From Thuidium tamariscinum (taxonomy: Eukaryota > Streptophyta > Bryopsida > Hypnales > Thuidiaceae), in the NCBI GenBank assembly GCA_947034885.2, contig OX344757.2, positions 6,138,001-6,202,000 of the forward strand: a stretch of DNA of 64,000 nt, given 5' to 3'. Under the pieces are notes generated by a model. It saw nothing but the letters and a program-made list of their open reading frames with translations, had not been told where the DNA came from and ran no database searches. The position numbers were made by a program, and so were the translations under genes. Positions 57,622 through 64,000 of the stretch are shown piece by piece (within the stretch, counting starts at the first letter, position 1; each line of letters starts with the position of its first letter).

Positions 57622-59170
57622 TAGAGAGACCTAAAAAAACTGTTCACAAAAGTTTTCGTCCATAATTACAAAGTTCAAATTATAATTAGGGGTATATTTT
57701 TACTTGGAAGTAAATGAGAATCATAATTTCTTTTTAAATATAAATAAATAAATAATTTTTTTTTTTGTATTTCCAATGTTTTTTTTTCCTTTTTTCTTAT
57801 CATTCTTCTTCTTCTTGAAACTTTCAATAAATTTTCATTGAATCAAACTTCAAAATGTTTCTAACCATTGGTCTTCAGGTGCATGATCATCTCTCTTCAA
57901 GAATGAAAGCCAATCCAACAGGATATGCAAAATAAAGTAATGCTATAGATAGTATTCATGATCTTTGAATTGCAACGTCATTGATAAGATTTGCCATGAG
58001 ATGAAATCAAGCATGTCTTTGTTCCAAAGATCAGCCATAGTTTGAAGTTTGTGTTGAGCAAATTCCCTTTCTCTATCTAACAAGAAATGGAAATTTGAAC
58101 CGATATATTCTGTGGATCACCAGAAGATGGTTGTAAGGACTTCATCTGCATTTATAAGTAGGGTAGGTTTGATATGTTTGGCAATTTGTTTCTAGACAAA
58201 TAATATGCGGTTTCAGACCTTTGATCTGCGGGTTGCCAATCGTGAATTCACCATGAGCGAGGTTGGTGACATATACTAGTAACCTCCCTTTGACAATGGT
58301 TTCATTTTACTAATTCTATGTCAAAGCAAAAGCTAGAGGTAAGATATACCTAGTTCTATAGAAAATAAATTTGGCCTAGAGAACTCATTCTAGAATGCTT
58401 TATGAGATGCCCTATTAGACCTAGGTAGAGCAGGTCAATATAGAGCTCGTAAGGTTGCATGTTCTCATTCCCAATATATAGAGAAAATCTAGTCTATATT
58501 TGACGAAACTTGGCTCCAATCTCCAATCCTTGTAGCAAGAATTGAGTTTCATTCAATGGAATCAAGTGCTTCCTCTGTTGTATTCCTTCTCATAGAATTT
58601 TAGGGATTTTTTTTGCATTTTTGCACTTCCTAGATCTTTAGTCTGCTCATTTTTCTCTTCATTGTCCAGCTAATTTGGCCTAGCAGTTGTTTAGGTTTCT
58701 TTTTAATGCAATGGATCATGCCCATTTGTTAAATAATTATAATTATAATTATAAATAAAAATCTTCAAAGTATTTCATAAGATGTATGAATCATTTTCAA
58801 AAATATTTGAGACCATTCACTAAAGACCTTTAAGTATTCTATTACTTTGTGTGGACACTTTATTCCTACCCTTGGAATCAAGCGATCACAACCAAGTTCT
58901 ATAGAATTCTAATCTCTATAGGTGTGTAAGCATCAAATCCACTGTACCTTACAAGCAATGGATCTTTTGCTATCCTACCTATTTTAATGCTTAAGTTGCT
59001 CCTACCTAAAACGTTCTTCCTATTTTACTTGAGGTGTTCAGTTCACTCTACTTCTTTCTAACTGATTGTTATTTTTTATTCTACCCTATATGTTTATCCC
59101 TTGACTTTATCTCTATGTAATTTCTCCCCTATTCTAATTCTAAGGACTTCTTCCTCCTTTACTTGTGCGT
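57622..59170. other. Intergenic DNA, possible decayed retroelement sequence
   Basis: Bases about 57880-58400 are less AT-rich and have a coding-like texture on the minus strand, without a recognisable domain. The rest has no supportable feature. Confidence 0.3.
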
Positions 59171-59179
59171 GTTTCTTCT

Positions 59180-59600
59180 TCTATTCTACTCTATGTATTG
59201 TATCCCTCTACTTTATTTTCATGTATTTTATCCTTCTACTTTACATCTATGTATTGTATCCCTCTACTTTATTTTCATGTATTTTATCCTTCTACTTTAC
59301 GTCTAGGTATTGTATCCCTCTACTCTACTTCCACGTATTGTATCCTTCTACTCTACTTCCAAGTATTTTATCCCTCTACTCTATGTCTAGGTATTTCTCC
59401 CTCTACTCTACTTCCATGTATTTTATCCCTCTACTCTACGTCTAGATATTTCTCCCTCTATTCTACTTCCATGTATTTTATCCCTCTATTCTGCATCTAG
59501 GTATTTCTCCCTCTATTCTACTTCCATGTATTTTATCCCTCTACTCTATTCTAGGTATTTGTTCCTCTAATCTATTCTATGTATTTGTTCTTCTAGTCTA
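59180..59600 (+). repeat. Minisatellite of CCCTCTACTCTACTTC type
   Basis: Units of roughly 27-30 bases, variants of CTCTACTCTACTTCCATGTA followed by TTTTATCC or TTTCTCC, repeat about fifteen times, with a higher-order pairing of about 56-60 bases. Open frames across it are a by-product of the repeat. Confidence 0.85.
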
Positions 59601-60699
59601 TTCTATGTTTATTAATTGTCGGCTCCTAATTGTAAGTAGGCCACTAGTCCCTTCCTCCCAATTAGCTCCTAATTGCATAAACCACTTGAATCAAAAGAAC
59701 AAAGCCAAAATTAGGAACCTACCTCCAATACGTATATAGCAACGCCCTCCGGGTCCTCTTCATTCCACACCATGTCTTTGCTCCTCCTTTGTTGAATTAA
59801 TTGGTTTCTAATCCCTACACTACTTTCCAACTATTCCCTCTAATTGTTTGGCATGTTTCCTAATTCCTAACCACCTTTTTTTCCCTGAACCCTGATTAAG
59901 CAACTTGACCTTTGAACCCTAATTAAGCAACCCAACCTTTAGACCCCAATCAACAGCCCCGACTCCCTTATGCCCCGATTAAATAGCATGAAATATGGCT
60001 CTGTATCCAGATGGAGGGTTCCTGCCCGGCTAAGAAACTCCGGCTGGACTGAAGAGCCTTGGCTAAACTGAAGGGAACTCTGGTTGGACTAGGGGGCTCA
60101 CGGCCAAGACTTGAATTGTTGGTTGAATACACTATTCTAACTCGTAATTAATTATGCAAGGTTAAGCTAAGTGTATGGTTCTAGCACCTATCCACCTCAA
60201 AGAACTAATTAGCACTAATTTGTTGGAGGCTAAACATTGAATTAGTTTCCAAATGGGTTGAAAACTAAACGTTGAGACTTGCTCAAGGAAATTTGCTTTT
60301 GACACCTCACTAAGACTTTAGGGACTAAAAGCTTTGCTGCAAAAATGGTGATTTTGACACTTAACTAAGACTTTTAGTCTACTAATAACGTATGGAAGCC
60401 AGAGCTTTGCCGTCCCCAATAGAACCACTATATTATCGTGAATAAGGGAAGAGGGGGAAGAGAAGATTACACAAAAGTGGCATACTCTCATAAGTCACCT
60501 CCCAGGTCACCCCTCGATTCTCACAATCTCTCCCACAACAACTTTCAAGTGATCCACAACACACAAAGTTCAACAACAAAATCTTTATAAAGTACCACAC
60601 AAGCTTGGGAGGGTCTCAAGTCTCTAAGTTGCCAATAAAAAGTGCCAAAGGATATAAAAACCCAAGCAAAATCATCAAAGGCTTTTCGGCATTATAAAC
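59601..60699. other. Intergenic DNA, no gene recognised
   Basis: Gene-poor sequence with a TATATAG box at about 59733. A short repeated CCGGCTGGACTGAAGAGCCT-like motif occurs near 60040-60110. Nothing is firmly identifiable. Confidence 0.35.
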
Positions 60700-61800
60700 C
60701 AAGAAAATCTAGCATAACACGGGCCCAATAGTACTCCCCCCAAAATGTAGGGAGTGAGAAAGAAAGAAAATGAGGGGAAAATGGTGACCCCATCTATACC
60801 CCAAAGTAGCATTCACCCCCTCTTAATCTACTAAGAAAAACTAGATTGGGAAATAAAACTTGGCTGTATATGTGACCACCCCCCAAATCAAATTATCTAC
60901 TTAGGATCTATGTAATTTGAATTTAAAATTCAAATTCCACCTAATTCTTACAAGAACTTGTAATCTACCTACTTTTGTCTTTTCAAAATCTACAAGTTCT
61001 CAAATGGGACTTGTTCACATGTGTTCCTACCTATTTTTTGCTTCAAATTCAAATTTACTTACACCCAAGCACTTGGGCTTACATCTTCTTGTTTTTCGAA
61101 ATCTAATTTGCTCCCATGTGCTCCCGAAGTTTTCCACATGTTTCCAATGTGTTCCCCACGGTCATTGGGGGCCAAATCCCCTAATTTCACATTAGGGGGC
61201 TCTAAATCCCATTTTCTCTAATGTGTGTTGTCTCCAAATGCTAACTTTTGGACTTTGATTCCAAATTGCAGACAGATTGCACCATTGGGTCCAAAAGTCC
61301 ATGATTAGCCTAGAAGTAATCCCTCATTCCTTATACTATACTCTTAAACTCAATGAAACCTAGTGTAGGTTGGGGTTTAAGTTGGGGGAAAATTCCAACT
61401 TTTGAAGTTTGACTTTTTTGAACCCCATTCCTTCACTAGGCTCTTAAATAGGTAGAGGGGGGTAGGAATAGACCTAAAGTAAGTCTCAATCCGATGTCAT
61501 ATGCTCCCAATACGTCGATCAACTCCCAATACCGCTAATTAATACGCCAATTGTCGAGGGAGTTCGCCAGTTCGGGGTCTTCTACTTATTGAAATGTCAT
61601 GAAATTTGACGAAGTGCCTTGTTGGTGTGAGATTGCCTATCCGGATTTTTAGTGGGATTTTACCGTCCCTCGATATATTCTTACAAATTTCCACCCAAGG
61701 ACTAATGTAGTTGATCACCTGGGAAAATGACCAATAAATATTGAAAAATTCCCAAAATTTGAAGGGGACCTCCCATGGAATCCTTCCATATGGACTTGAG
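60700..61800 (-). repeat. Dispersed repeat family J, copy 2
   Basis: In reverse complement it repeats the block order of 18200-19060: GGTAAAATCCCACTAAAAAT, an AAGGCACTTCGTCAAATTTC block, ATCGGATTGAGACTTA and CTTCAAAAGTTGGAATTTT. The copies are old. It may be a fossil LTR-type element; no paired ends were found. Confidence 0.4.
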
Positions 61801-64000
61801 CTCACGTCCCTATTGCATATGCCAGAAAATAAAGAAATACCAGGTACCTACAATTTGTAGTTAGTATTTATCCCGTATCCTCTTCAATGCTATGGGGAGG
61901 TGGAATCTCACCCTAAATTCTCCTATTCGGGACTACCTAACCCCATGTGGCCCTTGCGGGGCTATTAACCTATTTCCTCACATTTAATTCAAACCATTGT
62001 CAATTTATCCAAAGTAAGACTCAATTGGAACACAAACTTACACAAACCCCTTCTATTGACCAAATACCATATTGGCATGTAGGATGCCAATATTGGTTCT
62101 ATACTCTTTTGTGGGTTTATTGTACCTATTGTGCATTGAATTATGTAGGAATCCAAAAAAAGAATCCGTGAGTCCCTAGTGACAAATTAGGGGCTCACAC
62201 TTTGCAACCATGTTGTGCTATGTGTAAATTTGGAGACAGTTCATGTGAGGGTGATGATTTACCATCATATTTGAAGCACTTTAGGGAATCCCTACATTCA
62301 TAAATGGGGAGTGAACAAAAATGGATAGAACTATGTGGAATTTTTTTAAAATATTGTCCAAGCTTTGACATTAAGTTTGTTTTTTAAAAAACATTGCTAC
62401 ATATCATCTTTTAATTCTTTTTAAGATGAAATGGAGATCCCATGAATTTACAAGGAAATTCAATTTTCGGCAATCCTCACCAGAAGCAAACTTGTTTTAC
62501 AACATGGATAAGTGTGTTTCCTTCCTTTTAGGAGAAGAAATGTAGATTTGGAATTTTGTGGAAAATTAAACTTTGCTTGCCAAAAATCTAATCATTAAAT
62601 CTTCATGTTTGCAAGTTTTCCTTGTTTTTCATTTAGACATGAATTTATTCAAAACCTCACTTGTACACAAATTTTATAAATCAAGTGACCAAGCTAAATC
62701 ATATTGTTGAAAAATAGTCAAGATTTACATTTTTAATGTACTTGGATGTGTTTCATTGGTTCCAAGTATCTCGATGTATAAACACATGGAAAACATTCTT
62801 CAACCACCTATTCATTGTAGATTGTCTTAGAGATTATTTCTTCATGTTGTACTTTACGCGGATAGGTTTTAGCTAACAAGTGTTTTAGCTAAAAATTATT
62901 CAAACCAATTCAAAGAAATAGCTTGTTGCATTGTACATTAATTTTGATGTGCTACATCAGAACCTTGTAACCACCACTTCATAGTATTCAATCTTATTAC
63001 TTTAAGTACTGTAAAGTCGACATTGAAAACTAGACAAATTAAACAAAAAGTTGATGTTTTTTTTATTAACAAATGATTTTTTTTTGTTATTCTCCTCTTA
63101 GTATTTGATTTGTATAATTTGAAGAAAGCCCATACATACTAAGGAGTCAGCTTGCTAAATTTGGCAATATAGCAATTTTGGATAAGTACATGTAACTAGA
63201 GATTTTTATGTATTGGATCAAAACTTTAATAGATGGGGCTAGAGAAGGTTTAGATGAAGAAAATATCTTTTGTGTACACTAAGTTTCATGACATTTAGAA
63301 ATATGAGTAAAAAATTATGGCCTAATAGTTTGTTTGTTTTGTGAATGGGGAATTCAACTTATATACACATTGAAAGCTTTGAATCATTCCATTCAAATCA
63401 ATGAGGTGAAAGTTACAAGGAGTTTTTGATCACATGCAAGTATAGATTTTCTACTCTAAAATAAAATTTGAAGTCCTTTATTTTACCCAATATTCAATAT
63501 GTTTTGGAAAAAATTTAATCCATAGTATATAAATTGTTTATTACAATATTACAACCATTGGTATTGGCATTTTTTAATTCCATAAATAAAGTCTTAACAA
63601 TCTAGAGTGTTTTGAATCATATTCTACTTACTTCTATTGACTATTTTTTCCTATATGTTGTGGAATTTTTAAATGATTTGAAATCTTTCAAAAATCTAGC
63701 CAATTTGCCTTGAAGAATGAATCCAAAGAGTTACAACCATTCTAGACATTTTTTCATACAAATGTGTGAGTTTGTAAAGTGCAATTGCTTTTTCACAAGA
63801 TCAAAAAAAGAATTTTTTTAAAATTCAAAAGCTCATATTATGCAATCTATATAGTAAGAATATCTAAAATTTGTTCTACATGCTCTCAAGTTAGTATACC
63901 ACAAGATACTATGGCTACATGTGTTCAAAAATGTGTTTTTTTTTCCAAAATTTGCTTCTTGTAGTAGAAATGGCAACTTTGGAATGTTTATGGTAAAAAC
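61801..64000. other. AT-rich intergenic DNA, no gene recognised
   Basis: A few short frames (for example 61947-62171 and 63779-63964) show no domain. No element termini were recognised. Confidence 0.4.

Noticed and set aside
57880-58400. Possible LINE reverse-transcriptase remains on the minus strand
   Set aside because: Texture is coding-like, but I could not recognise any endonuclease or reverse-transcriptase motif.
59101-59500. Open frames of 111-114 codons rich in Tyr, Leu and Ser
   Set aside because: They are produced by the CTCTACTCTACTTC minisatellite, not by a gene.
59180-59600. CRISPR-like array
   Set aside because: Units are contiguous variants without unique spacers, in a plant nuclear context; it is a minisatellite.

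Overview
This is nuclear DNA of a land plant, most likely a moss or another early-diverging plant. The evidence is an almost intron-free PLS-DYW pentatricopeptide-repeat gene of the kind abundant in plants that edit organelle RNA, a spliced plant cell-wall glycosyltransferase gene, GT-AG introns, and long AT-rich intergenic DNA full of short DNA-transposon copies. I cannot name the species. Nothing in the window is bacterial: there are no operons, CRISPR arrays or rRNA genes, and I saw no tRNA.

Only two gene loci are convincing, both on the + strand. Locus 1 (about 3.9-10.8 kb) has an uninterrupted 1004-codon PPR-DYW frame at 7496-10510. Just upstream lie small spliced exons (6047-7154) that encode a presequence-like peptide and a PDF motif typical of plant organellar single-stranded-DNA-binding (OSB) proteins. 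The splice phases fit a continuous reading frame into the PPR frame, predicting a 1166-residue PDF-PPR-DYW protein. This is the most unusual thing in the window. The leader in front of it (about 3.9-6.0 kb) holds diverged copies of one repeat unit. Locus 2 (about 29.4-35.6 kb) is a four-exon GT43 gene of the IRX14 xylan-backbone group, with a separate 5' leader exon and upstream AUGs, one of them an AUG directly followed by a stop.

The rest is accessory DNA. The clearest families are: elements of about 0.65-0.93 kb with TTAA at both ends and CCCCTAAAGG- or CCCCTAAATG-type inverted termini (piggyBac-like); a 100-bp CACTA-type miniature; a 265-bp hAT-like miniature with an 8-bp duplication; two Harbinger-like miniatures flanked by TTA; two Stowaway-like copies; several foldback elements, including one with about 380-bp arms; and a short LINE-type 3' end with a 15-bp target duplication. 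A segment of about 2.2 kb is duplicated in direct orientation (13.9-16.1 and 21.3-23.7 kb). The block 51.1-55.1 kb is a nest of at least five elements. Remaining stretches are AT-rich with no supportable gene; short open frames there are not convincing.

The two genes have no evident functional link: one should act in an organelle on RNA (and perhaps DNA), the other in the Golgi on xylan.
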